Shown here one piece after another: positions 15,528 to 23,757 of a stretch of DNA of 64,000 nt. The notes below the pieces were generated by a model. That model was not told where the DNA came from and did no database searches. It saw only the letters and a list, made by a program, of their open reading frames with translations. How positions within the stretch are numbered: position 1 is the first letter of the stretch; every line of letters starts with the position of its first letter. Source of the DNA: Myxococcales bacterium (GTDB lineage: Bacteria > Myxococcota_A > Polyangia > Polyangiales > Polyangiaceae); contig JADJKB010000008.1 in the NCBI GenBank assembly GCA_016706225.1, positions 496,001 through 560,000 on the forward strand, given 5' to 3'. The translations under genes and the position numbers were made by a program.

Positions 15528-17060
15528 TCAGCTCGGCAGAGGTTTGTCGCGCAAGTGCCAGGCGATCCTGAGGGCCATGCTCATGATCGAGAGCTGAGGA
15601 TTCACGCCGAGGCTGGTCGGCACGACGCTGCCGTCGGCCACGTAGAGCTCCGACAGATCCCAGGCTTGTCCGTTGGGGTCGACCACCGAGCCGTGCGGTG
15701 AGATCCCCATGCGGCAGGTGCCGAGCGGGTGTTGTGACGCGCTCTCGAGAGAGCGCGCTGGGACGTGCTCGAGATCGAGGTGTTTCATCCGGTCTCGGTC
15801 GACGCCGCCGAGGCCGAGCACGGGCAGGAACACCTCCTCTGCGCCGCCGGCAAAAAAGACCTCCGCCATGCGCCGCATCAACACCGGGATCGCCGCGCGG
15901 TCCTGGGGCGCCATCCGATAGGTCATGAGCGGGAGGCCGAAGAGCTTGCTGATCCGCCCACCGCCCTCGTCGTGGATCATGCCGCCGAAGATCGCGAGGT
16001 TCGGGATGCTGCCGGCGCTCTTCTCGTGCAACACACCGACCCCCGGCAGGGTGCCGGCGAGCGCTCCGGGCGGAATGAAGAGCCCAGTCAGGGTGATGCG
16101 CTCGTGTTCGAAAGCATCGGAGTACGCGCTCTGCAGCGCTCCCTCCCAGCCGCGGACCGGATCCTTGAAGCGAGCCATGACCCGAAACGCGGGATGCACA
16201 GTCAAGTTTCGTCCCACCTGGCCCGAGCCGCGACCGATGCCGCTGTTCATCAACAAGAGCGGGGAGGCGTAGGCGCCGGCCGCGACCACCACGCGGCGCG
16301 CGCGCACCGAGAGCTGACCGCGGGCCTTGCGCCCCGGGCCTCCGAGCAGGCGCCCGACGACCCCGCGGGCGCGCCCGCTTCGGCTGACGACGCGCTCGAC
16401 GCGGCAGTCGCTGAGCAGCTGTGCGCCCGCCGCAAAGGCACGCGGCAGGTAGGTGACGTCCACGCTCAGCTTGGCGCCGTGGGGGCAGCCGAAATTGCAG
16501 CGACCGCAGCCGTTGCAGCCCTTGGTGTTGCGGCGGATGGGCGCCCAGGGATGGCCAAGGGCGTCCAGGCCATTCAGGAAATGGGTGGTCGAGCGCGAGC
16601 GCATGTCGGCCGGCACTTCTTCGACGTGGATGCGCTGCTCGACCTCGCGAAACACCGGCTCCATCTTCTCTTCGGTGAGGTCAACGAGCCCGTGCTCAGT
16701 GGACCACTCGCGCAGCACCCGTCCGGGGATGCGAAAACACACGCCGCCGGTCAGCACCGAAGAACCGCCGACACACTGCCCCATCATCACGTTGATGACC
16801 GGCGTATCGCCGAGACCGATGGCGAAGGTCAGGCCGCCGTCGCGCCACATGTGGCGCATGTTCTGGCTGGGCCGCATGCGTGAATAACGCTCCGGCGGCA
16901 CGTGGGCTCCCTCCTCCAAGATCACGACGCGCTGGCCAGCCTCGGCGAGCTCGGCCGCAACGACCGCGCCGCCCGCGCCGGAGCCGACGATGACGACGTC
17001 GGCGTCCAGCGCGAGATCACCCTCGACGTTTCTGCCTTCGACGATCGAATCGCGGGTCAT
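15528..17060 (-). CDS. GMC-family FAD oxidoreductase (long-chain alcohol oxidase/cholesterol oxidase-like)
   Basis: A 510-residue flavoprotein. FAD-binding VIVGSGAGGAVVAAELAE lies at about 25-42, the GMC block GQCVGGSSVLTGG at about 94, and the C-terminal HPLGTCRMG plus YVADGSVVPTSLGVNPQ. A cluster of four Cys (GCNGCGRCNFGCPHG, about 182-196) resembles an iron-sulfur or structural site found in fatty-alcohol-oxidase-type GMC enzymes. It probably oxidises a hydrophobic alcohol. The start codon overlaps the stop of the preceding small gene (ATGA), indicating coupled translation and a two-part enzyme. PhoX follows in the same direction. Confidence 0.85.
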   Translation of the reverse strand: MTRDSIVEGRNVEGDLALDADVVIVGSGAGGAVVAAELAEAGQRVVILEEGAHVPPERYSRMRPSQNMRHMWRDGGLTFAIGLGDTPVINVMMGQCVGGSSVLTGGVCFRIPGRVLREWSTEHGLVDLTEEKMEPVFREVEQRIHVEEVPADMRSRSTTHFLNGLDALGHPWAPIRRNTKGCNGCGRCNFGCPHGAKLSVDVTYLPRAFAAGAQLLSDCRVERVVSRSGRARGVVGRLLGGPGRKARGQLSVRARRVVVAAGAYASPLLLMNSGIGRGSGQVGRNLTVHPAFRVMARFKDPVRGWEGALQSAYSDAFEHERITLTGLFIPPGALAGTLPGVGVLHEKSAGSIPNLAIFGGMIHDEGGGRISKLFGLPLMTYRMAPQDRAAIPVLMRRMAEVFFAGGAEEVFLPVLGLGGVDRDRMKHLDLEHVPARSLESASQHPLGTCRMGISPHGSVVDPNGQAWDLSELYVADGSVVPTSLGVNPQLSIMSMALRIAWHLRDKPLPS

Positions 17061-17626
17061 GATTCGACTCGTAGGTGAACGCGGTCCGCGTCGAGCATGC
17101 AGCTGCTGTCGAAGCCCACACCGCGCGCGGCGTCGGGGTGTTCATAATACAGCACACAGAGCATGGCTTTCACCGCGAGCACCGGTGCGCCGAAGGTGTC
17201 TTCGAGTCGCTGAAGCGCATGCGCGCGCTCCGGCACCGACATGCGTCGGAGGGAGGTGAAGCGGAACACCAGGAGCGGCGCGAGCATCCAGACCGCGAAC
17301 AACGCCAGCCCAACGACCAGCCGGGTGCGCCAGCCCGAGCGAGCCAGGAAATCTTCGGTCTCGGACGCGAGCCAGTCCAGGCGCGCGGCCGGCGGCGGAC
17401 CTTCGCGGGTCGAGAACAGCGCTTCGGCGATGATCCGCGCCCGAATCACGAGCCGGGGCGAGACGATCGGCGCGCCGCTGGGCTTGCGCAGCGGAACCAC
17501 GAGCGCCGGGTCCGAGTGCGGCCCTTCGGGCGAGGGCTCGGCTTCGCGACGGGCTCGGGTCACGCGGGCGAGCCTGCCCGCTCCGGCGAGCGCAGACAAG
17601 CGTCGATCCGGCGGGCTCACCGCCAT
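17057..17626 (-). CDS. small membrane partner of the GMC oxidoreductase
   Basis: About 189 residues from ATG 17626; the frame is open further upstream to 17815, but that part is Arg-rich and unlike a real N-terminus. One transmembrane helix (about residues 110-130, LVVGLALFAVWMLAPLLVF) is followed by PERAHALQRLEDTFGAPVLAVKAM and LCVLYYEHPD. In plant and bacterial long-chain fatty alcohol oxidases a similar helical segment is fused in front of the FAD domain. So this is probably the N-terminal module of such an oxidase encoded separately, anchoring it to the membrane. The stop overlaps the oxidoreductase start. Confidence 0.65.
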   Translation of the reverse strand: MAVSPPDRRLSALAGAGRLARVTRARREAEPSPEGPHSDPALVVPLRKPSGAPIVSPRLVIRARIIAEALFSTREGPPPAARLDWLASETEDFLARSGWRTRLVVGLALFAVWMLAPLLVFRFTSLRRMSVPERAHALQRLEDTFGAPVLAVKAMLCVLYYEHPDAARGVGFDSSCMLDADRVHLRVES

Positions 17627-17820
17627 CCGGAGACCGGGAAACCGGCCGAACCGCGCACGTCCGTCCGGAGCCCGGCGGCGATTTTCCAGCCTTGCCGATC
17701 GCGATCCAATCGTGAGAAGACTGCCCGACCCGATCGCGGGGGCGCCCCATTCACGCCGGCCCCCTTGCGGCGCCGGGCTTTCGGCGCAACGCATCGGTCC
17801 CCCAACAAGGAGCAATAAAG

Positions 17821-18408
17821 ATGGAATTCGAGATCGCCCCGCTTCCCTACGCCAAGGACGCGCTCGAGCCGGTCATGAAACAGGAGACCCTCGAGTTTCA
17901 CTACGACAAACACCACAAGGGGTACATGACGAACCTCAAGGGGTTGCTCGAGGGTAAGCCCGAGGCGCAAAAGTCCCTGATCGAGGTGATCAAGACCAGC
18001 TCCGGCGGTGTCTTCAACAACGCCGCGCAGGTCTACAACCACACCTTCTTCTGGGAGGGCATGAAACCAAAAGGCGGCGGCGCCCCGACCGGAGCCGTGC
18101 TCGAGCTCTTGACGCGCGACTTCGGTGGCTTGGATCAGTTCCGGGAGGCGTTCGTGAAGGGTGGCCTCGGTCGCTTCGGCTCGGGATACGTCTGGCTCGT
18201 GCTGGACGAGGGCAAGGCGAAGATCTTGGACACGCCGAACGCCGAGACGCCACTGACCACCAGTGCGACGCCGCTGCTCACCGCCGACGTATGGGAGCAC
18301 GCTTACTACCTGGATCACCGCAACAACCGTAAGGGTTTCCTCGAAGCCTTCTGCGACAAGTTGGTGAACTGGGAGTTCGTCGCCAAGAACCTGGCGGCGG
18401 CCAAGTAG
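17821..18408 (+). CDS. sodB: superoxide dismutase, iron type
   Basis: A 195-residue Fe/Mn superoxide dismutase of normal length. Metal ligands are His27 (FHYDKHH region), His in YNHTFFW, and Asp/His in DVWEHAYYLDHRN. The second-shell Gln is in NNAAQVYNH and Ala is in PNAETPL, the arrangement of iron enzymes; manganese enzymes have Gly and Gln. It converts superoxide to oxygen and hydrogen peroxide in the cytoplasm. A strong ribosome-binding site (AAGGAG) sits nine bases before the ATG. The 194-base gap to the divergent GMC operon should hold both promoters, but I see no clear boxes. Confidence 0.95.
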   Translation: MEFEIAPLPYAKDALEPVMKQETLEFHYDKHHKGYMTNLKGLLEGKPEAQKSLIEVIKTSSGGVFNNAAQVYNHTFFWEGMKPKGGGAPTGAVLELLTRDFGGLDQFREAFVKGGLGRFGSGYVWLVLDEGKAKILDTPNAETPLTTSATPLLTADVWEHAYYLDHRNNRKGFLEAFCDKLVNWEFVAKNLAAAK

Positions 18409-18444
18409 CCATCGCTCGGGCCCGAGCGGTCCTGGAGTACCCTG

Positions 18445-18975
18445 GTGACCGAGTGGTACTTCGCCTTCGGGGCCAACGTGAATCCGGAGACGCTTCGGCG
18501 TCGGGGGGTCGAGGCGCGGGAGAGCTCTCCCGCGCGGCTCGACGGTTTCCGCCTGGTGTTCGACACGCCGGGGATCCCGGGGCTCGAGCCAGCCTTTGCC
18601 AGCTTGGTCGAGGCGGACGAGCACGTCTGGGGGGTGCTGTATCAGCTCGATGCAGGAGCCCTCGCGCGCTTGCGCTCGTTCGAGGGGGAGGCCTACTCGG
18701 AGATCGAGGTCGAGGTCTGCGCGGGTGACACGCGGATCGCTGCCCGGACCTTCGTCACCGCCGGAGCGCGCCGCCCGCGGCGGCCGTCACGCCGGTACGT
18801 CCGGGTCATCGCCGCGGGGGCGAGGCTGCACGGTCTCCCCGCCGCCTGGATCAAGAAACTCGAGACCCACCCGCAGCTCTACCTGCCCGTGGTGCACGAG
18901 CTCTGGGGGGTCGTATTCGTGTTGCTGGACCGCGTCCGGCGTGTGCTGGTGCCGCCCGCCAAACCGCGGGGATAG
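18445..18975 (+). CDS. gamma-glutamylcyclotransferase-like protein
   Basis: A 176-residue protein started by GTG. The N-terminal WYFAFGANVNPETL is the substrate-loop signature of the GGCT/AIG2 fold, and the acid in LRSFEGEAY matches the catalytic Glu position. The family releases 5-oxoproline from gamma-glutamyl peptides or glutathione derivatives. The C-terminal about 50 residues (ELWGVVFVLLDRVRRVLV) form a hydrophobic helix that may touch the membrane and is not part of the core fold. It lies 36 bases after sodB in the same direction, so a shared transcript and a redox role are plausible. Confidence 0.8.
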   Translation: MTEWYFAFGANVNPETLRRRGVEARESSPARLDGFRLVFDTPGIPGLEPAFASLVEADEHVWGVLYQLDAGALARLRSFEGEAYSEIEVEVCAGDTRIAARTFVTAGARRPRRPSRRYVRVIAAGARLHGLPAAWIKKLETHPQLYLPVVHELWGVVFVLLDRVRRVLVPPAKPRG

Positions 18976-19017
18976 AAGAGGGGCGAGGGATTTACAGGAA
19001 GGCGACGTTGACGGTGG

Positions 19018-19066
19018 GTGACCTTGACCTTGACGTGGACGGCGACGGCGACGTGGACATGGACCC
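19018..19066 (+). repeat. imperfect 6-bp repeat (GACNTG-like) in a short intergenic region
   Basis: About eight GAC-N3 units in a row between the cyclotransferase and the VWA gene. Read from TTG 19008, with AGGAAGG five bases before it, they encode 22 residues containing DLDLDVDGDGDVDMD. It may be a tiny real gene, a remnant of an Asp-rich calcium-binding repeat, or chance. Nothing else stands out in 18976-19138. Confidence 0.4.
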
Positions 19067-19138
19067 CGCACGTTGACGCTCAGAGCATCTTGGTCAACAT
19101 GGCGACGACCTGTCGCTTCAAAGGAATTCGGCGACTAG

Positions 19139-20581
19139 CTAGATCGGGCCGCCGCTCTTGCAGAGTGCGAGGATCTCGATGTTCGCCGCGTCGTCGCCTT
19201 GCACCTTGTTGCAGGCGTCGGGGCACAGCACCAGGCGGTCGGCCACGCCGCCGTCGGCGCCGCCGTCCGTGCCCAGCTGGATGTAGAACGCGCCCGGTTT
19301 GCAGGCGCTCGCGTCCGCGACCTGCGTGAACTTCTCGGTCGACCCCCCCTTCGAGGGTGTGTACTCGATCTGCACGGTCTTCGGGTCGAGCTCCTTGCCA
19401 GCCGGCGGCGCCGGCATGGGGAAATCACACTGGATCTTGGCGCCTTTGATCACACCCTCGGCGATCTTCTTGAACACCACGTCGAAGCCGAGGCCCTCGC
19501 AGACCGGGTAACGCAGGCCACCGGTGAGGATGCTCAGGGCCTGGCTGCCGGTGCCTGCGTTGACCGCCGTCGAGCACTTCGAAGCGTACGGCACGATCGG
19601 GTCCGTCGGCTGGTACTCGCCGGTGGTGCTAGCGGAGTTCTTCACCACGCCGGTCAGGCTGTGCCAGACGTAGTTGCGGTTCTGGGGCGTGCCGAACTGC
19701 ACCGGATCGATGCCCAGGATGTCGGCGTCGAAGCCCTGCGCCGCCAGCGGCGCCAGCGTCGAGTAGGTGCTCGACGAGCCGTCGGTGTAACACTTGGCGC
19801 CGTTGGTCGAACACGACGAGTAATACGTGCTGGTCGGCGGCCACGTGCAGTTCATCGCGTCGTCGGTGACGAGCACGAAGGTCTTGAGTGCCTCCTTGCG
19901 TAGCCACTCTGACCAGCCGCCCGGCGCCAGGTTGTAGCGATCGGGCTCCTTGTACCAGTTGAGCATCTTGCACCAGGCGTCCGTGCTCTCCACGTCGTCG
20001 TGGTCGTAGTGGTAGAAGACCGGGGGGTTGTTGGCCGGCGCGGTGTTCTGCTGCACACTGGTGCACGGGGCGCCGCCCAGGGGCGGACCAATGCAAATCG
20101 AAGACTCGTAGCTGGTGGGTTGGTTGTAGGAGCCGTGTTCGCCGATCATGATCACGCGGTAGTCGATGCCGCTGGACGCGATGATCTGGGCAAAGTTCGT
20201 GTTGATGTTGTCCTGGATGCCCTTCATCTCCTCGGCCATCGAGCACGAGTTGTCGACGACGAAGATGACGTCCACCGGTGCTTTGGTGACCGTCGCTTTG
20301 TAGGTCTGCAGGTCACACGCCGCGTCGGCGTTGATCTTGCCGTCGTTGAGGCTGCCGTCCAGATTGATGCCGCCGCCGGTTCCGCCGCCGTCGGCTCCAC
20401 CCGTGCCGGCCGCGCCGCCCACGCCGCCGCCCACGCCGCCGCCGGCGCCTCCGCTCGCACCGACCCCGCCGACTGCGCCGCCGCCGCCACCGTTGTCGCT
20501 GGCACTACACGAGGTCGAAAAGGCTGCGCCGATCAACAATCCCGCGGCGCCGTGGCCCATGTAACGAAGCGTTCGGTTCAT
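19139..20581 (-). CDS. VWA-domain lipoprotein (tandem paralogue, downstream copy)
   Basis: A 480-residue lipoprotein started at the ATG (MNRTLRYMG) that has a GGAGAAA ribosome-binding site; the lipobox is AFSTSC. A Gly/Ala-rich linker leads to a von Willebrand A domain beginning DVIFVVDNSCSM, where D-x-S-x-S is the metal-ion-dependent adhesion motif. Many Cys (for example CFTDG-like and TCSTNG-like loops) suggest disulfides outside the cytoplasm. The C-terminal domain GLGFDVVFKKIAEGVIKG to KPGAFYIQLG is nearly the same as in its neighbour. Probably a surface adhesin or scaffold. The gene is 32 bases downstream of its paralogue, in the same direction. Confidence 0.85.
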   Translation of the reverse strand: MNRTLRYMGHGAAGLLIGAAFSTSCSASDNGGGGGAVGGVGASGGAGGGVGGGVGGAAGTGGADGGGTGGGINLDGSLNDGKINADAACDLQTYKATVTKAPVDVIFVVDNSCSMAEEMKGIQDNINTNFAQIIASSGIDYRVIMIGEHGSYNQPTSYESSICIGPPLGGAPCTSVQQNTAPANNPPVFYHYDHDDVESTDAWCKMLNWYKEPDRYNLAPGGWSEWLRKEALKTFVLVTDDAMNCTWPPTSTYYSSCSTNGAKCYTDGSSSTYSTLAPLAAQGFDADILGIDPVQFGTPQNRNYVWHSLTGVVKNSASTTGEYQPTDPIVPYASKCSTAVNAGTGSQALSILTGGLRYPVCEGLGFDVVFKKIAEGVIKGAKIQCDFPMPAPPAGKELDPKTVQIEYTPSKGGSTEKFTQVADASACKPGAFYIQLGTDGGADGGVADRLVLCPDACNKVQGDDAANIEILALCKSGGPI

Positions 20582-20613
20582 GTGTAGTTTCTCCGTGTTC
20601 GCACTCAGCAAAA

Positions 20614-22041
20614 TCAGTTCGGGCCGCCGCTCTTGCAGAGCGCGACGATCTCGATGTTGGCTTGGTTGTCGCCTTGGACCTTGGTGCAGGTATCCGCGCA
20701 TAACACCAGCGAGCCGCCGCCAGCGTCTCCGCCTGCGTCTCCGCCGGGGATGATGTAGAACGCGCCCGGTTTGCAGGCGGTGGCGTCAGCGACCTGACTG
20801 AATTTCTCGGAAGAGCCGCCCGCCGACGGCGTGTACTCGATCTGAATTGTCTTCGGATCGAGCTCCTTGCCCGCTGGCGGATCCGGCATCGGGAAGTCAC
20901 ACTGGATCTTGGCGCCCTTGATCACGCCCTCGGCGATCTTCTTGAACAGCACGTCGAAGCCCAAGCCTTCACACACCGGGTAGCGCAGGCCGCCGGTCAG
21001 GATGCTGAGCGCCTGGTAGCCCGTGCCGGCCTGGACTGCGGTGCTGCACTCGGTCAGCGTGATGGGATCGGTGGGTTCGTAGAGCCCCGTGGTGTTGTTG
21101 GGGTTCTTGGCGATGCCAACGACGCTGTGCCAGACGTAGTTGCGCGCCTGGGCCGTGCCGAACTGCACCGGATCGAGCGCCAGCAGTTCCTTGTCGAACT
21201 GCTGCGCGGCGCTCTGCCCGGTGGACGCCGAGTTGCCGTCGCTGTAACAGAGCGGGGAGCCGGGGCTCGAGCACGAGGGGTAATACGTGCTCGAGCTGGT
21301 CGGCAGCGTGCAGTTGGCCTGGTCGTCCGTGACCTCGACGAAGGTTTTGAACGCTTCCTTGCGCAGCCACTCGGTCCAGCCGTTCGGCGCCAGGTTGTAG
21401 CGATCGGGCTTGTTGTACCAATCCATCATCTTGCACCACGAGTCCCAGCTCTCCACGTCGTCGTGATCGTACTGGTAGAAGACGGGCGGATTGTTGCCGG
21501 GCGCGGTGTTGGCGGTGACGCCGGTGCAGGGTTTGCCGCCAAGGGGCGGCCCGATGCAGAGGGACTGATCCCCGACCGCAGGTCCGTGCTCGCCGATCAC
21601 GATGACTCGGAAGTCGATGCCACTCTGGGCGATGATCTGGGCGAAGTTGGTGTTGATGTTGTTCTGGACCCCGACCATCTCGTTGGACATCGAGCACGAG
21701 TTGTCGACGACGAAGATGATGTCCATCGGCTGTTTGGTGACCGTCGCCTGGTACTTCTGCAGATCACAGGCCGCGTCCGGATCGATCTTCCCGTCGTTGA
21801 GGCCGCCGTCGAGGTTGAGTCCACCGCCGGTGCCGCCGCCGTCCGTCGCGGCTCCGCCGCCGGTGCCCGCGGCGCCGCCAGCGCCAGTACCACCGGTCGC
21901 GCCAGTCCCATTGGTGCCACCTACGCCCGCGCCGCCTCCCGGCCCGCTGCCAGAATCACTCGCGCTGCAAGCGCTGGCGAGAGCGGCCCCAAGGATCAGC
22001 CCTGCGCTGGCGTATCCCGCGTAACGAAGCGGCGACTTCAT
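20614..22041 (-). CDS. VWA-domain lipoprotein (tandem paralogue, upstream copy)
   Basis: A 475-residue lipoprotein with lipobox ALASAC, a Gly/Thr-rich linker, and a von Willebrand A domain with intact metal site (DIIFVVDNSCSM). It aligns with the downstream gene over its full length, with few gaps outside the linker; the last about 120 residues (from LSILTGGLRYPVCEGLGFDV) are the most alike. The order Asp-rich segment, VWA, Cys-rich loops, C-terminal beta domain is shared. It is the first gene of the pair, with the promoter presumably in 22042-22137. Function is unproven; calcium- or magnesium-dependent binding at the cell surface is the natural guess. Confidence 0.85.
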   Translation of the reverse strand: MKSPLRYAGYASAGLILGAALASACSASDSGSGPGGGAGVGGTNGTGATGGTGAGGAAGTGGGAATDGGGTGGGLNLDGGLNDGKIDPDAACDLQKYQATVTKQPMDIIFVVDNSCSMSNEMVGVQNNINTNFAQIIAQSGIDFRVIVIGEHGPAVGDQSLCIGPPLGGKPCTGVTANTAPGNNPPVFYQYDHDDVESWDSWCKMMDWYNKPDRYNLAPNGWTEWLRKEAFKTFVEVTDDQANCTLPTSSSTYYPSCSSPGSPLCYSDGNSASTGQSAAQQFDKELLALDPVQFGTAQARNYVWHSVVGIAKNPNNTTGLYEPTDPITLTECSTAVQAGTGYQALSILTGGLRYPVCEGLGFDVLFKKIAEGVIKGAKIQCDFPMPDPPAGKELDPKTIQIEYTPSAGGSSEKFSQVADATACKPGAFYIIPGGDAGGDAGGGSLVLCADTCTKVQGDNQANIEIVALCKSGGPN

Positions 22042-22137
22042 CGAGTGAATCCTTCTGGTAAGCGAAGTGGTGGGCGAACCACTCCGCTCCCGCAGGGCGG
22101 ATTGGGGTCGCTCAGCCGCGCAAGAATAGCACAGCCG

Positions 22138-22187
22138 CCCTGGGGCGACCCCGGCTCAGCTGCCCTGGGGCGACCCCGGCTCAGCTG
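22138..22187. repeat. perfect 25-bp tandem duplication
   Basis: Two identical, adjacent copies of a 25-base unit that begins CCCTGGGGCGACCCCGG. The second copy includes the last codon and stop of the minus-strand gene ending at 22181, and the first copy lies just downstream of that stop. It looks like a recent slippage duplication that doubled a gene end without changing the protein. Confidence 0.85.
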
Positions 22188-22657
22188 CCGCTGGCTTCGG
22201 CGCGGATCGGAAGGATAGGCGCCCAGACCAGGCGTCCTAGCATCGAGTCGTCGACCACGATGCCGCGGTCGCTGAAATACAGCGCGTTTTCTGTGGCGTC
22301 TTCCCGCTGCTCGGCGACGAAGATGATGCCCTGTCCACTCTCGTTGTAGCCGAGCTGGACGATGGCGTTCTCGAGCCAGCGGCCGCCGCCGTCGAGCTCC
22401 ACCGCTTCCGGCAGGGTGTAGTACCCCTCCGACGGCAGCGCCTTGAGGGTCTTGGCCCAGCTCGGCGAGCGCAGCGGAGTGGTGGGGTCACCCCAGAACC
22501 AGCGGTTGTTGCGGTTCTGGCCCGGGCGCACCACGAATTTCACGCCGCCGTTCTGCGGCTGTCCGAGGTAAACGAGGACACCCGCGGGGAACGCGTCTTC
22601 GTGGCCGGGGAAGGGCTGGGTCGTTCGGTAAAGTCCGGGATCGGGGAGGTCGAGCAT
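22181..22657 (-). CDS. hypothetical protein
   Basis: A 158-residue protein without signal peptide or membrane segment that I do not recognise. It looks like a compact beta-rich domain: LYRTTQPFPGHEDAFPAGVL, YLGQPQNGGVKFVVRP, NNRWFWGDP, then GYYTLPEAVELDGGGRWL and GQGIIFVAEQRED. Aromatic and Gly/Asn-rich turns resemble small barrel or OB-like proteins, but I cannot name a family. It is divergent from the CAP-domain lipoprotein, with about 90 bases between the starts. Codon use is normal for the window. Confidence 0.6.
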   Translation of the reverse strand: MLDLPDPGLYRTTQPFPGHEDAFPAGVLVYLGQPQNGGVKFVVRPGQNRNNRWFWGDPTTPLRSPSWAKTLKALPSEGYYTLPEAVELDGGGRWLENAIVQLGYNESGQGIIFVAEQREDATENALYFSDRGIVVDDSMLGRLVWAPILPIRAEASGS

Positions 22658-22748
22658 GGGAGGGCCGCGAATCTAACCCATTGTCGCCGATGCACAAGAT
22701 CCTCCGCGACCCTTCGCCACTCCGGCGTGGTGGTGGCAGACTGCCGGC

Positions 22749-23678
22749 GTGAGACTCGCATCGTTTTCCACGCTCCTCGTCGCAGTCTTGTTGGGTTGTA
22801 CGCCGCGTGCCGCTGGCCCGAGCGCGGGCGGCGCCGGCGAGCCGCTCTCCCGTCCGGTCGGCCCGGTCGGGCTCGAAGAAGGGCGAAGCTACGTGCTCCA
22901 GCTGGTCAATCGGGACCGAGCCGAGGCTGGCCTCGAACCCGTGGGCCGCGACGAGACCGCGGAGCGCGCCGGGCAGCGCCACGTCGAGGACATGGTCAAA
23001 AACGGGTTCACCGCCCACTGGGGCAGTGACGGGTCCGTGCCCGAGCAGCGTTACACCGAGTCCGGCGGGGTTCATTTTGCGCAGGAGAACGCCGCTTGTT
23101 TCTTCGACGGACAGATCCGAGAGCTCGACCCGAGCCCGACGTTCACCGCCGATCAGCTCGAGCAGATAGAGAGTGCCTTCATCCACGAGCAGCCGCCGAA
23201 CGACGGGCATCGCAAGAACATCCTGAAGAAGTGGCACAACAAGCTGGGTGTTGGCCTGGGCAAACCCGTGGGTGTCGACCAACCCTGCATGGCCCAGGAG
23301 TTCGTGGACGAGTACGGGGAGTACGATGGTCTGCCGGAGCGCGCGAAGCTCGGCCAGAAGATCACCATCGCCGGCGAGGTGAAGGCGCCCGCGGAGTTCG
23401 GGGGTGTGGGCCTGGGTCGCATCGACTCCGCGGCCCCGCTCAGCGCGGCGCACCTGAACGGCACGAGCTCGTACGCGGTCCCGAACCCGAAGGACCTGTA
23501 TTTCCCGGCCGGCTTCCAGACTCCGAAACCGGTCAAGCTGGACGGCAAGCGCTTCAGCATCGATCTGGACTTGAAACAGGCCGGCGGTGCGGGTCGCTAC
23601 GAGGTCAGCGTGTGGGGCCGGTATCCGGGCGACAAACCCTTCGTGATGATCAGCCTGCGCACGATCGACGTGCGCTGA
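22749..23678 (+). CDS. CAP/SCP-domain lipoprotein
   Basis: A 309-residue lipoprotein from GTG, with lipobox VLLGC. The CAP (SCP/PR-1) domain spans about residues 45-190: VLQLVNRDRAEAGLEPV, the first metal-site His in FTAHWG, HFAQENAA, and GHRKNILKKWHNKLGVG with the second His. CAP domains in bacteria are secreted and of mixed function (hydrolysis, lipid or cell-wall binding). The C-terminal about 110 residues form a beta domain (KITIAGEVKAP to MISLRTIDVR) of unknown role. It probably sits in the outer membrane or periplasm. The kinase gene follows about 80 bases later. Confidence 0.85.
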   Translation: MRLASFSTLLVAVLLGCTPRAAGPSAGGAGEPLSRPVGPVGLEEGRSYVLQLVNRDRAEAGLEPVGRDETAERAGQRHVEDMVKNGFTAHWGSDGSVPEQRYTESGGVHFAQENAACFFDGQIRELDPSPTFTADQLEQIESAFIHEQPPNDGHRKNILKKWHNKLGVGLGKPVGVDQPCMAQEFVDEYGEYDGLPERAKLGQKITIAGEVKAPAEFGGVGLGRIDSAAPLSAAHLNGTSSYAVPNPKDLYFPAGFQTPKPVKLDGKRFSIDLDLKQAGGAGRYEVSVWGRYPGDKPFVMISLRTIDVR

Positions 23679-23757
23679 CGGGACGGGTCCGCCGCCCGCG
23701 CCCGCCCGCGCAGAGCAGGAAGCGGCGGTTTCAATCCCTGCTCCGAGGAGCTACCGT

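Noticed and set aside
18976..19138. RNA gene between the cyclotransferase and VWA genes
   Set aside because: Only short repeats; no stem or tRNA-like features.
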